Assembly: GCA_016721385.1 (NCBI GenBank)
Contig: JADKIE010000009.1
Coordinates: 1 to 64,000 of the forward strand
Reading direction: 5' to 3'
Length of the DNA: 64,000 nt
Origin: Chitinophagaceae bacterium
GTDB taxonomy: Bacteria > Bacteroidota > Bacteroidia > Chitinophagales > Chitinophagaceae
Each line of letters starts with the position of its first letter. The first letter of the stretch is position 1. The notes under the pieces are model-generated. The model was not told where the DNA came from. It worked only from the letters and a program-made list of their open reading frames with translations, and made no database searches. Of this stretch, positions 1 to 9,496 are shown one piece after another. A program made the position numbers and the translations under genes.

Positions 1-1
1 A

Positions 2-775
2 GTAGGCATACAGCGTTCAGAGCCTGTACCTTTCTACAGAAATAAAGCATACTTAATGGTAGGTGTATTAGGCTTATTTGCACTTGCCGGATATTTCTTT
101 TTAGATTTTGCCGCAGGTTTAGGCCGCCAAACAAACTACCAACCGGAGCAACCTATTTTCTATAGCCATCAGGTACATGCTGGCACAAATCAGGTTAGTT
201 GCTTGTACTGCCATGGAAGTGCACAGGATAGTAAAATGGCTGGCATACCATCGGTAAATGTTTGTATGAATTGCCATAAAGCAATTAGTAAATATGAAGG
301 TCCTGATAAATTGGTAAGAGCAGACGGTACGCCTGTAAATGGCACTGCCGAAATAGCTAAGCTTTACGAATATGCAGGATGGAACCCAACAACAATGAAG
401 TACAACGAAGATAAGAATGGTGATGGTGTGCCGGATGGAGCACGTGCTATTCCTTGGGTAAAAATACATAACCTGCCCGATCATGTTTACTTTAACCATA
501 GCCAACACATAAAAGTAGGTAAACAACAATGTCAAACTTGTCATGGTAATATTCAGGAAATGCCCGAAGTATTCCAGTTTAGTACATTAAGTATGGGTTG
601 GTGTGTAAACTGCCACAGAGAAAGTAAAGTTGATTTCTTTAATAAAGCAGACAGTACAGGTAATAAGTTTTACAGCATTTACGAGAAATTCCACAACGAT
701 ATTAAAAACAAAAAATTGGATAGCGTAACGGTTGAAAAGATTGGTGGAACGGAGTGTCAGAAATGTCATTATTAA
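2..775 (+). CDS. actA: Alternative complex III subunit A, pentaheme cytochrome c (5' end outside window)
   Basis: This is the electron-carrying multiheme subunit of alternative complex III (ACIII), a quinol:electron acceptor oxidoreductase that replaces the bc1 complex. The reading frame is open to the left edge of the window, so the ATG at 56 is internal and the true start lies upstream. Five CxxCH heme motifs are visible: CLYCH and CMNCH about 20 residues apart, then CQTCH, CVNCH and a C-terminal CQKCH. This matches the five hemes known for ActA. A hydrophobic segment (VLGLFALAGYFFLDFAAGL) precedes the first heme and fits the single N-terminal membrane anchor of the family. It is the first gene of a co-directional act-cox cluster. 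The assignment is firm because of the heme count and the neighbours. Confidence 0.93.
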   Translation, partial: VGIQRSEPVPFYRNKAYLMVGVLGLFALAGYFFLDFAAGLGRQTNYQPEQPIFYSHQVHAGTNQVSCLYCHGSAQDSKMAGIPSVNVCMNCHKAISKYEGPDKLVRADGTPVNGTAEIAKLYEYAGWNPTTMKYNEDKNGDGVPDGARAIPWVKIHNLPDHVYFNHSQHIKVGKQQCQTCHGNIQEMPEVFQFSTLSMGWCVNCHRESKVDFFNKADSTGNKFYSIYEKFHNDIKNKKLDSVTVEKIGGTECQKCHY

Positions 776-872
776 AATTAGTTAATTAGCCAATTTGATA
801 ATGAGGTAATGAATTAGCAGATGCTTTTTAATTATCAAATTATCGAATCATCACATTATCACATTAAGAATT

Positions 873-3800
873 ATGAAGAAATACTGGCAAAGTTTTGGAG
901 AATTGAATCAAACAGAAAGTTTTGAACAATCTGCCAAAAATGAATTTAAGGAAGAACTGCTGCCTTTAGCCGATTTGGATGATAAGGGTTTGTTAGATGC
1001 TAAAGCTCCACGTAGAGATTTTCTTAAATATCTGGGATTTAGTACTGCCGCTGCTGCAGTTGCTGCAAGTTGCGATATGCCTGTACGTAAAGCGGTGCCT
1101 TATTTACAGCGCCCCGATAATGTAATACCGGGTGTTGCAAATTATTACGCTTCTACTTATGTAAATGGTGGCGATGCTATACCAGTAATTGTTAAACAAA
1201 GAGATGGCCGCCCAATTAAAATAGAAGGAAACGATTTATCTAAACTTACAAATGGAGGTACCAGTGCTCAGGCGCAAGCCTCTGTTTTAGATTTATATGA
1301 TACTACACGCCTTCGCTATCCAATGCAAAAAGATGGCAAGGAGTTTAAAGAAGTAACTTCCTTTGATAATTTTGATAAAATGGTTGGTACGGCAATAGCC
1401 GGCAAAACAGTAGCGGTACTAACAGCTACGGTTAACTCACCATCTACCCAACAAGTAATAAACGAATTTTTAGCAAAATATCCGGGCAGTCGCCATGTAC
1501 AGTATGATGCTGTAAGTTACGCCGGTATGTTATTGGCAAACGAAGCATGTTATGGTAAAAAAGCCATTCCATCTTACCAGTTTGATAATGCTAATGTAAT
1601 TGTAAGCCTTGGTGCCGATTTTTTAGGCACATGGTTAAGCCCTGTAGAATTTAGTGGGCAATACGCAAAAAACAGAAAAGTAACAGGCGATAAACCAACC
1701 TTAAGCCAGCATATACATTTTGAAAGTATGATGAGCTTAACCGGTAGTAATGCCGATGACAGGTATTTACACAAGCCATCCGAAACAGGAGCTGTGGCCG
1801 TAGCTATTTTAAATGCACTAAGTGACACAGCAGCATCTTTTACCGATAAAAAATTAAACGAAGGCGTTAAGTTAGCTGCCGGAAAATTAAAAGCTGCCGC
1901 TGGTAATGCTTTAGTTGTTTGTGGTAGCAACGATGTTAACGTTCAAATAATTGTAAACGCAATAAACGAAGCTATTGGTGCAAATGGCAAAACTATAAAT
2001 TGGGCTGCCGCATCCAATGTTCGTAAAGGTATTGATGCCGATATGAACACATTGGTAAACGACATCAACAGCGGTGCCATTGGTGCTGTAATTGTTTGTG
2101 GCGTTAATCCTGCTTACAGCTACAGCGATAGCAAAAAATTTGCCGATGGCTTAAGTAAAGTAATTGGAATTAGTTGCAACGCCACAATGGACGAAACAAC
2201 CGAGTTATGTAAATACATAATTCCGGCACATCATTGGTTAGAAAGTTGGGGAGATGCAGAACCTAAAGCAGGTTATGTATCCATGATACAGCCTACCATT
2301 AATCCTTTGTTTAAAACAAGGGCTTTTCAAACATCTTTATTAAAATGGTCGGCCTCTGCGGTTGATTATGATACATATTTTAAAAACTACTGGACTACCA
2401 AACTTGGAAGTGCAGATGCTTATAACAAAGCATTGCAAGATGGTGTGATAGAGCCTGCTGCCGTAGCAGTTGCCGGAAGTTCGTTCAGTGGCGCAAAGTT
2501 GCTGATGCCACAGCAAAATTGCTGCAGTTAAAGGCGGTGCAACCGAAGTGGTATTTTATCAAAAATATCAATGGGTAATGGTAGTCAGGCAAATAATCCA
2601 TGGTTGCAAGAGTTACCTGATCCAATATCTAAAGTAACCTGGGACAACTATGCAATGATGGGTACAGAAATGTACAAAGAAATGTATGGCAAAGATGTAT
2701 TGAAAGATAAAGGTGCTTCGGATGCATACGAAGTACATCCGGAAAAACCTGTGGTTAAAGTAACTGCAAATGGCAAAAGCCTTGAATTGCCTGTTTTATT
2801 AATACCTGGTATTCAAAAAAATACAATTGCTGTTGCTTTGGGTTATGGTAGAGGTGCAGCAGGTGCATCAAAAGAAGCTATTACCAATAATATTGGCAGA
2901 GCCGCTTACGGTGCTGGTAAAAATGCCTATCCATTAGTTGGTTTTGATGGTACTACTGTACAATATAATGCAGATGTTAAGATAGAAAAAACAAGTTCTA
3001 CTTATCCGTTAGCACAAACACAGGTGCATGGTTCCTCAGAAAACCGTCCGGTTATTTACGAAACTAATTTAAAGAGTTTTATAGCTAATCCGGCTCAAAT
3101 GCTTGAAGAAGTAGAGCAGGAAAAATTAAACATTACAGTTAATGGCAGCGAAGATTTTGTAAAGGATGCAACTATGTATCCGCATTACGAAAAACCGGGC
3201 ATTAAGTGGGGAATGGCCATTGATTTAAACACCTGTACAGGTTGCAGCGCATGTGTAGTTGCTTGCAGTGCCGAGAATAATGTAAGTGTGGTAGGAAAAA
3301 TACAAGTACAAAGAGCACATGAAATGCATTGGTTACGCATTGACAGATGCTTTACGGGAGATTTAGAAAATCCGGATGTAGTGTTTCAACCAATGATGTG
3401 CCAGCATTGCGATAATGCGCCTTGCGAAAACGTATGCCCTGTTGCTGCAACCAATCATAGCAGCGAAGGCTTAAACCAAATGACCTATAACAGGTGTATT
3501 GGTACAAGATATTGTGCAAACAACTGTCCGTACAAAGTACGTAGGTTTAACTGGTTAGATTATACAGGTGCAGATAGCTTTAAAGATAATCAGCAACCAT
3601 TAATTGGTAGCGATATGGATGAAGTGGTTTTGCAGATGAACGATGATTTAACCAGAATGGTGTTAAATCCGGATGTAACGGTACGTAGCCGTGGTGTTAT
3701 CGAAAAATGCTCTTTCTGTGTACAACGTTTACAGGAAAGCAAGTTAGACGCTAAAAAACAACAAGACCCAAGTTTAGTACGCAATGTTAAAACAGCTTGT

Positions 3801-4040
3801 ATGCAGGCTTGCCCTACACATGCTATTAGCTTTGGTAATATTAATGATACAGAAAGCAATGTGGCTAAAGCAAGAAGCGATAAACATAGAAATTTTTATG
3901 TGTTAGAGCAATTGCATGTATTACCTAATGTTAGTTATTTGGCTAAGGTTAGAAATACTGACAGGCATATTGGAGCTATAGAAGAAGGCGGCGAAGAGAA
4001 AAAAGGCGAAGCAAAAAAAGAAGAAAAAGCACATGTGTAA
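873..4040 (+). CDS. actB: Alternative complex III subunit B, Mo-type and FeS protein, interrupted by three 1-nt deletions
   Basis: ActB has an N-terminal domain related to molybdopterin oxidoreductases (without cofactor in ACIII) and a C-terminal iron-sulfur domain. Near the N-terminus there is a Tat-like RRDFLKYLGFS motif followed by a lipobox-like Cys (AAVAASC). The C-terminal part has four Cys clusters, CTGCSACVVAC, CQHCDNAPCENVCP, CIGTRYCANNCP and CSFC...CMQACP, as expected for three 4Fe-4S and one 3Fe-4S centre. As written the frame stops at 2529-2531 and reopens at 2571 in the same frame. Reading the gap with one base added near 2498 (G), 2518 (A) and 2565 (A) gives a continuous family-like sequence (VADATAK, IAAVKGGATEVVFYQK, ISMGNGSQ). 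The repaired protein is about 1056 residues, normal for ActB. Sequencing error is more likely than a split gene. Confidence 0.92.
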
Positions 4041-4057
4041 ATAGCAGTCTTTGTTGG

Positions 4058-4071
4058 TTGCCGACCGGCAA
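4058..4071. repeat. Small palindrome TTGCC-GACC-GGCAA in the actB-actC spacer
   Basis: This is a perfect 5-bp inverted repeat with a 4-nt loop. A closely similar palindrome (ATTTGCC-GCA-GGCAAAT) lies in the spacer upstream of the first coxC gene at 12314-12330. It has no T-run, so it is not an intrinsic terminator. A REP-like or mRNA-processing element is possible but unproven. Confidence 0.5.
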
Positions 4072-4104
4072 ATATGCTAAATAAAAGTTTAAGTAAGAGA
4101 TGTA

Positions 4105-4118
4105 GTACAAGAGTGCGA
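4105..4118. repeat. Dispersed short repeat GTACAAGAGTGCGA, copy 1
   Basis: The 14-mer GTACAAGAGTGCGA occurs here and again at 29926-29939 in another intergenic region. An 11-nt partial copy (GTACAAGAGT preceded by C) lies at 52724, just upstream of the GH18 gene. All copies are non-coding and close to gene starts. The function is unknown. Confidence 0.55.
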
Positions 4119-4220
4119 TGCCAATAAAGTTGAATAAAGAAATATTGTTAGGACAATAATAAAAGAATAAAACATAATTAGCTATTAACAATGAACTATT
4201 AGCTATTAACCAAAGTTTAT

Positions 4221-5672
4221 ATGTCATTACTAAAATACGAATCGCAACAAAGGGAACCGCTGGTAGATGGTAACAAAGATTATCATCAGGTAACGGAGGA
4301 TATTGTACGCCCAATAGAAATGAAACCAAGCCGCTTGTGGTACATTGGTTTTTACATTAGTGTAGCCTTATTGTTATTTGGTGTGTACAGTATTTACAGA
4401 GAGGTAACCTATGGTATTGGCCAGTGGAACCTTAACAAAACCATTGGATGGGGCTGGGATATTACCAACTTTGTATGGTGGGTAGGTATTGGTCATGCCG
4501 GTACACTTATTTCGGCTATCTTATTGTTATTTAGACAAGGTTGGCGTACTGGTGTAAATAGAGCTGCAGAGGCGATGACGATATTTGCGGTAATGTGTGC
4601 TGGTCAGTTTCCTATTTGGCATATGGGTAGAGTTTGGATGGCGATGTTTGTATTGCCATATCCAAATACAAGAGGCCCGTTATGGGTAAACTTTAACTCA
4701 CCACTACTTTGGGACGTATTTGCGATATCAACTTATTTTACAGTATCTCTTTTATTTTGGTATAGTGGTTTATTGCCCGATTTTGCAACGGTAAGAGATA
4801 GAGCAAAAACAAAATTTAGAAAGATGATGTACGGTGTAGCTGCATTTGGATGGAGTGGCAGTACCAAACACTGGCAAAGGCACGAAAGTTTGTCGTTAGT
4901 ATTAGCAGGTTTATCAACTCCGCTTGTACTTTCTGTACACACTATTGTATCGTTCGACTTTGCAACATCTATTGTACCGGGTTGGCATACAACCATCTTT
5001 CCTCCATACTTCGTTGCAGGTGCCATCTTCTCTGGTTTTGCCATGGTGCAAACCCTTATGATTGTGGTACGTAAAGTATTAAACTTACAGGATTATATTA
5101 CCCTTGGCCATATTGAGGCAATGAATAAAGTAATTGTACTTACAGGTAGTATTGTAGGTTGTGCCTACTTAACGGAATTGTTTATTGCATGGTATGGTCA
5201 AAATCAATACGAACAATGGGCATTCTTTGAAAATAGGGGTAATTTATTTAGCCCTTATGGCTGGAGTTATTATTTAATGATGTTCTGTAATGTGGTATCT
5301 CCTCAATTATTTTGGAGCCGCAAATTGCGTAGAAATATTACAGTTACTTTCTTTATGAGCATTATTGTAAATATAGGTATGTGGTTTGAGCGTTTTGTAA
5401 TTATTGTAACATCTGTTTACAGAGACTTTTTACCAAGTAGCTGGAGTACTTACTACAGCCCAAGCATATGGGAGATAGGTTTCTATTTAGGTACATTTGG
5501 CTTATTCTTTACATGCTTCTTCTTATTTGGTAAATATTTCCCTGTAATTGCCATTGCCGAAATTAAAGCGGTATTAAAAACAAGTGGCGAAAACTACAAG
5601 GCAAAAATGACTGATATTGAAAAAGCAGATGCTGAGAAGTTTTACATTGAAGAAGTAGAACATGCACACTAA
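4221..5672 (+). CDS. actC: Alternative complex III subunit C, NrfD-like quinol-binding membrane protein
   Basis: ActC is one of the two large NrfD/PsrC-type integral membrane subunits of ACIII; in the family it lies next to the FeS subunit and forms a quinol site. The 483-residue protein shows about ten hydrophobic segments starting at residue 43. It contains the conserved early stretch NFVWWVGIGHAGTLISA and the GQFPIWHMGR region typical of ActC. The frame is intact and the ATG at 4221 gives a normal N-terminus. It follows actB after a 180-nt spacer holding a small palindrome and a short dispersed repeat, and precedes actD by 40 nt. No Shine-Dalgarno site is visible, as is usual in this phylum. 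Confidence 0.95.
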   Translation: MSLLKYESQQREPLVDGNKDYHQVTEDIVRPIEMKPSRLWYIGFYISVALLLFGVYSIYREVTYGIGQWNLNKTIGWGWDITNFVWWVGIGHAGTLISAILLLFRQGWRTGVNRAAEAMTIFAVMCAGQFPIWHMGRVWMAMFVLPYPNTRGPLWVNFNSPLLWDVFAISTYFTVSLLFWYSGLLPDFATVRDRAKTKFRKMMYGVAAFGWSGSTKHWQRHESLSLVLAGLSTPLVLSVHTIVSFDFATSIVPGWHTTIFPPYFVAGAIFSGFAMVQTLMIVVRKVLNLQDYITLGHIEAMNKVIVLTGSIVGCAYLTELFIAWYGQNQYEQWAFFENRGNLFSPYGWSYYLMMFCNVVSPQLFWSRKLRRNITVTFFMSIIVNIGMWFERFVIIVTSVYRDFLPSSWSTYYSPSIWEIGFYLGTFGLFFTCFFLFGKYFPVIAIAEIKAVLKTSGENYKAKMTDIEKADAEKFYIEEVEHAH

Positions 5673-5677
5673 TTGGA

Positions 5678-5712
5678 ATTAATAATTGATAATTAATAAT
5701 TAATAATTGAAA
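5678..5712 (+). repeat. A/T-rich tandem repeat (aataatt units) before actD
   Basis: Short imperfect repeats of AATTAATAATT and AATTGATAATT fill the actC-actD spacer up to the ATG at 5713. A related series of TTGAAAA units fills the actD-actE junction (6304-6330), and similar strings precede ctaB and actB. They occupy the place of a ribosome binding site and would keep the mRNA unstructured there, but that role is inference. Confidence 0.55.
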
Positions 5713-6303
5713 ATGGCTGGAGGACAAAAAAAATTCGTTGTAGGTAGCTTTGATGATGAGGCGGTACTGTTTCCTGCGGTGAAAAAGGTACGCAAAGCTG
5801 GGTATAAAATACATGATGTATATACTCCATTTCCGGTGCATGGATTAGACCATGCTATGGGCTTAAGAGAAACCAGCATACATACGGCAGGATTTATTTA
5901 TGCCGTAACCGGTACCACAACCGCAGTAACGTTTATGAGCTGGGTTTTTACAAAAGACTGGCCTTTAAACATTGGCGGTAAACCGCATTTTGCATTACCT
6001 GCTTGGATACCTATTACATTTGAACTTACTGTATTATTCGCCGCTGTAGGTATGGTGCTTACTTTTTGTTACTTGTGTAATTTAGCTCCATTTGTAAAAA
6101 AACATATTTTTCACCCAAGAGCTACAGATGATTTATTTGTAATGGCTATTGAGTGTACCGATAAAACAAATGATGCCGAAGTGCAATCATTTTTAGAAAA
6201 CGCCGGTGCAAAAGAAATTAATGTACAGGTTGCCGAAACCGGTTGGTGGATTGGCAGATATGACAGAGAACAAAAATTGTATAAAGAAGAAAAAGGGTAT
6301 TAA
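5713..6303 (+). CDS. actD: Alternative complex III subunit D (DUF3341)
   Basis: ActD is a small ACIII membrane subunit with two transmembrane helices and a soluble domain. The protein begins MAGGQKKFVVGSFDDE and carries the DUF3341 hallmark KVRKAGYKIHDVYTPFPVHGLD. Two helical segments follow (IYAVTGTTTAVTFMSWVF and a second around FELTVLFAAVGMVLTF). A ferredoxin-like C-terminal half ends in GWWIGRYDREQKL. The ATG at 5713 is preferred over an in-frame TTG at 5707 because it gives the family's normal N-terminus. The stop abuts the actE leader directly. The assignment is strong from both sequence and position. Confidence 0.93.
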   Translation: MAGGQKKFVVGSFDDEAVLFPAVKKVRKAGYKIHDVYTPFPVHGLDHAMGLRETSIHTAGFIYAVTGTTTAVTFMSWVFTKDWPLNIGGKPHFALPAWIPITFELTVLFAAVGMVLTFCYLCNLAPFVKKHIFHPRATDDLFVMAIECTDKTNDAEVQSFLENAGAKEINVQVAETGWWIGRYDREQKLYKEEKGY

Positions 6304-6330
6304 TTGAAAATTGAAAACCGAAAATTGAAA

Positions 6331-6966
6331 ATGAAACAATTAACTTATATAGCCTTAGCATTTATTACAACTTCTTTATTCATTAGCAGTTGTGGTGATA
6401 AACGCAGCCCGGGCAAAATATATATGCCGGATATGACGTATAGCAGAGCTTATGAAGCTTATGCCGAGTTAGATTCTAATGTATTTACCAGCAATAGAGA
6501 TGATGCAGGGCATAAAATATTTTATAATTCATCACCGGTTGCAGGTACAGTAAAGCAAGGCGAAATGTTTGCTTACACTGGCACAAACGATTCGGCTGGC
6601 TACAAAGCAAGTGCTGCGGTTAAAAACCCGTTAGGCCCATTATCAACAGCAGAAATGGCCGAAGCTGGACGAATATATAATATTAACTGTGGAGTTTGTC
6701 ATGGCGAAAAAGGAACAGGTAATGGTCCGGTTGCAAGTAAAATTGGTGCTGTAGCTAATTTAACTTTACCACTTTACGTAACAATGGCTGATGGTACAAT
6801 GTTTCATTCTATTACATATGGTTTAAGAAATATGGGTAGCTATGCATCTCAATTAGACAGAAAACAACGTTGGATGGTGATTCAATACATTAGATCATTA
6901 CAACCTAAAGGAACTACAGCAGCAGCTCCGGCAATGGATTCTGCAGCAGTAGCAACAAAAAAATAA
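6331..6966 (+). CDS. actE: Alternative complex III subunit E, monoheme cytochrome c lipoprotein
   Basis: ActE is the monoheme cytochrome c subunit of ACIII that hands electrons towards the oxidase. A lipoprotein signal (hydrophobic stretch then SLFISSC) is at the N-terminus, and one CGVCHG heme motif lies near residue 118. The probable Met ligand is in the GLRNMGSY segment downstream. The tail is rich in Ala, Pro and Thr. The frame also opens at a TTG at 6304, but the ATG at 6331 gives a clean signal peptide of normal length. It sits between actD and actF in the standard order. The neighbouring CoxB has no fused cytochrome domain, so ActE is the obvious donor to the oxidase within an ACIII-oxidase assembly (inference). 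Confidence 0.93.
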   Translation: MKQLTYIALAFITTSLFISSCGDKRSPGKIYMPDMTYSRAYEAYAELDSNVFTSNRDDAGHKIFYNSSPVAGTVKQGEMFAYTGTNDSAGYKASAAVKNPLGPLSTAEMAEAGRIYNINCGVCHGEKGTGNGPVASKIGAVANLTLPLYVTMADGTMFHSITYGLRNMGSYASQLDRKQRWMVIQYIRSLQPKGTTAAAPAMDSAAVATKK

Positions 6967-6994
6967 TAAGTAATTCAATTAAAAAAATATTTAA

Positions 6995-8264
6995 ATGGCT
7001 TCTTCATTCGAATTACCGGGTAGTTATAAAAAGTGGACACTAGGCTTAATTATTGCCGGTGCAATAGCTGTAGTATATGGCTTAATTATGTACCATCCAT
7101 TTGCTCATGCAGGGCACGGCGAAAATGTAAATAGCACTCGTTTTTGGGCAGTGCTTTTACAAAACAGTGTGTTTTGGTTATTGGTAGTAAATGCAAGCAT
7201 GTTTTTTATATGCGTTACCACTATGGCAATGGGCGGATGGCAAGTAGCCTTGCGTAGAGTGCCGGAAGCCATATCCAGCGTTGTGCCAATCTTAGGTATA
7301 ATTACTTTTGCTATTTTAATGGCAATTATTTGGGGAGGCCAATACCGATATTTATCACTGGCTTGATCCAAAATTATACGAAAAAGGTTCATCTACTTTC
7401 GATAAAATATTACATGGTAAACATGGTTTTTTAAATCCTATGTTTTTTACAGTATGGTCTGCCATAACTATTTTCTTATGGTGGTTTTTAGGTAAAAAAA
7501 TGCGTAGCATGAGTTTAGAGAGTGATAAAAATGGCCCAATGGATTACGAAACAGGTAAAGCCTGGATTTGGAAAAATACCGTTTGGGCATCTTTATTTAC
7601 GGTGTTTTTTGGTTTAACAGTAGCTTCTACCATACCTTGGTTTTGGTTAATGAGTATAGACCCTCACTGGTATAGTACCATGTATAGCTGGTACACATTT
7701 GCAAGCACATTTGTGTCGGGCATGTCGTTAGTAGCCATTTTTATAATATGGTTAAAAAATAAAGGGGAATTAGAATATGTAACCGAAGAACATTTACATG
7801 ATATTGGTAAGTTTATGTTTGCGTTTTCGGTTTTTTGGACGTACCTGTGGTTCTCTCAATACATGTTAATTTGGTATAGTAATCAGCCCGAAGAAACCAA
7901 GTATTTTGTAGAAAGAATTGGAACTGCTGAAAAAAGCGGCCCTTATCATGGTATTTTCTTTCTTAATTTAATTTTAAACTTTCTTGCTCCATTATTGATA
8001 TTGATGAAACGTGGCGTAAAACGTAACTGGACTTTGGTTACATTTATGGCTATTGTTATAATTTTTGGTCACTGGATAGATTTTTATCAAATGATAATGC
8101 CTGGTACATTACATGGTCATGCTCAATTAAATTTGTTTGAATTTGGTGTGCCTTGTTTATTTGTAGGGATAATTATGTGGGGTGTGGGTAAATATTTAAG
8201 CAGCAATTCTTTGTTGCAAAAAAATCATCCTTTCTTAAAAGAAAGTATGATACACCATACATAA
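6995..8264 (+). CDS. actF: Alternative complex III subunit F, NrfD-like membrane protein, with one frameshift
   Basis: ActF is the second NrfD-type membrane subunit of ACIII. The first 114 codons read cleanly (MASSFELPGSYKKWTLGL, then hydrophobic helices), but the frame runs into a TGA at 7364. Shifting by one base in the GGAGGCCAATACC stretch near 7338-7343 continues into NTDIYHWLDPKLYEKG and on through a reading frame ending at 8264. This joins two halves into one protein of about 420 residues with about ten transmembrane helices, normal for ActF. The shift is equivalent to one extra base or two missing ones. It is the last act gene and is followed by coxB after 143 nt. Confidence 0.9.
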
Positions 8265-8407
8265 ATTGCTTTTAACAACTTTAAAACCATATGGGTTTTT
8301 AAATTGTGTTTCTTAAATATAAAAGGGTTAAAAAATATTAATTAACCCCTTGCCTGATTTTAAAATAAAAGTTTCATTAGGTTTAGGGGCGAAAACTAAT
8401 AAATTAT

Positions 8408-9463
8408 ATGAAAGAGTTTTTAACGGTAGCATTAGGTATTTTGGTGTTTATTGTAATTTTTCAAATTGCAAAAGCAAGTGAGTACGTTAGTGCATTAAAG
8501 GGCGAAGAAAAAACCCGTAAACAAAATAATAAAATAAATGCCTTCTTATTAATAGCCTTCTTAATCTTTGGTCTAATAGGGGCATGGTATTGCAATGAAT
8601 TGTATTGGGGAAAAACATTGTATCCGCAGGGCTCAGCATCTGTTGAAGGCGAAGAGCAGGATGTAATGATGTACATCACCATTGCGGTTACAGGAATTGT
8701 GTTTATAATTACTCAAGCCTTATTATTTTGGTTTTCTTATAAGTATCAGGAAAACGATAATAGAAAAGCATTTTACTTTCCACACAATACTAAATTAGAA
8801 TTAATATGGACAGGTGTACCTGCCATTGTATTGTGTACGTTGGTAGTTTTTGGTTTGCGTTTTTGGTTTAGAGTAACCGATGATGCACCTAAAGACTCGG
8901 TTGTAGTTGAAGTAACCGGCCACCAATTTGGTTGGGAGTTTAGGTATCCGGGATCGGATAAGGTGTTAGGTAAGAAAAATTACAAATTAACTACAGGCGC
9001 AAATAGCTTAGGTGTTGATTTTGCAGATAAATCAAGCGAAGATGATATACATGTAAGTGCAACAATGCACATACCTGTAGGCAAGCCATGCAAAATGGTA
9101 ATTAATGCACAAGATGTAATACATAGTGTGGGTTTACCGCATTTCCGTTTAAAAATGGATGCTGTACCAGGCATACCAACTACACAATGGTTTACACCTA
9201 AGTACACTACTAAGGAAATGCAAGACAAAACTAAAAACCCCAATTTTGCTTACGAAATTGCTTGCGACCAAATGTGTGGTGCTGGCCATTTTAGTATGAG
9301 GGGTGTTATTGTTGTAGATTCGGAAGAAGATTATAAAAAATGGTTATCAACACAAAAGCCGGAGTATTTTACAATTTTTCCGGATAAAGCACCAAAAGAA
9401 GTAATTGCAGATAGTATTAAAACCAGTAAACAAACAGCACAGGTTTTACCAGTAAAAAATTAA
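8408..9463 (+). CDS. coxB: Cytochrome c oxidase subunit II
   Basis: Subunit II carries the CuA centre that receives electrons from cytochrome c. Four hydrophobic segments occupy roughly residues 1-25, 45-66, 88-112 and 128-155, followed by a periplasmic cupredoxin domain. The CuA ligand set is seen in IHSVGLPHFRLKMD and CDQMCGAGHFSM (two Cys, two His and Met), and the aromatic electron-entry region in GHQFGWEFRYPG. There is no C-terminal cytochrome c domain, unlike caa3 enzymes. The extra N-terminal helices are common in oxidases coupled to ACIII in this phylum. Its position between actF and coxA supports one transcriptional unit. Confidence 0.95.
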   Translation: MKEFLTVALGILVFIVIFQIAKASEYVSALKGEEKTRKQNNKINAFLLIAFLIFGLIGAWYCNELYWGKTLYPQGSASVEGEEQDVMMYITIAVTGIVFIITQALLFWFSYKYQENDNRKAFYFPHNTKLELIWTGVPAIVLCTLVVFGLRFWFRVTDDAPKDSVVVEVTGHQFGWEFRYPGSDKVLGKKNYKLTTGANSLGVDFADKSSEDDIHVSATMHIPVGKPCKMVINAQDVIHSVGLPHFRLKMDAVPGIPTTQWFTPKYTTKEMQDKTKNPNFAYEIACDQMCGAGHFSMRGVIVVDSEEDYKKWLSTQKPEYFTIFPDKAPKEVIADSIKTSKQTAQVLPVKN

Positions 9464-9496
9464 TTTAAAAAAGTATTTCGAAAATAATTTAAGACT

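Noticed and set aside
119..544. Long open frame antisense to actA
   Set aside because: It is a shadow of the heme-rich actA frame, has no family features and no promoter, and similar antisense shadows occur under many genes here.
2490..2575. Programmed frameshifting or a truly split ActB
   Set aside because: Three separate one-base shifts in 70 bp, with no slippery heptamer, do not fit programmed shifting, and similar shifts occur in many unrelated genes in the window.
4850..5074. Open frame inside actC on the same strand
   Set aside because: It lies entirely within an intact, highly conserved gene in another phase.
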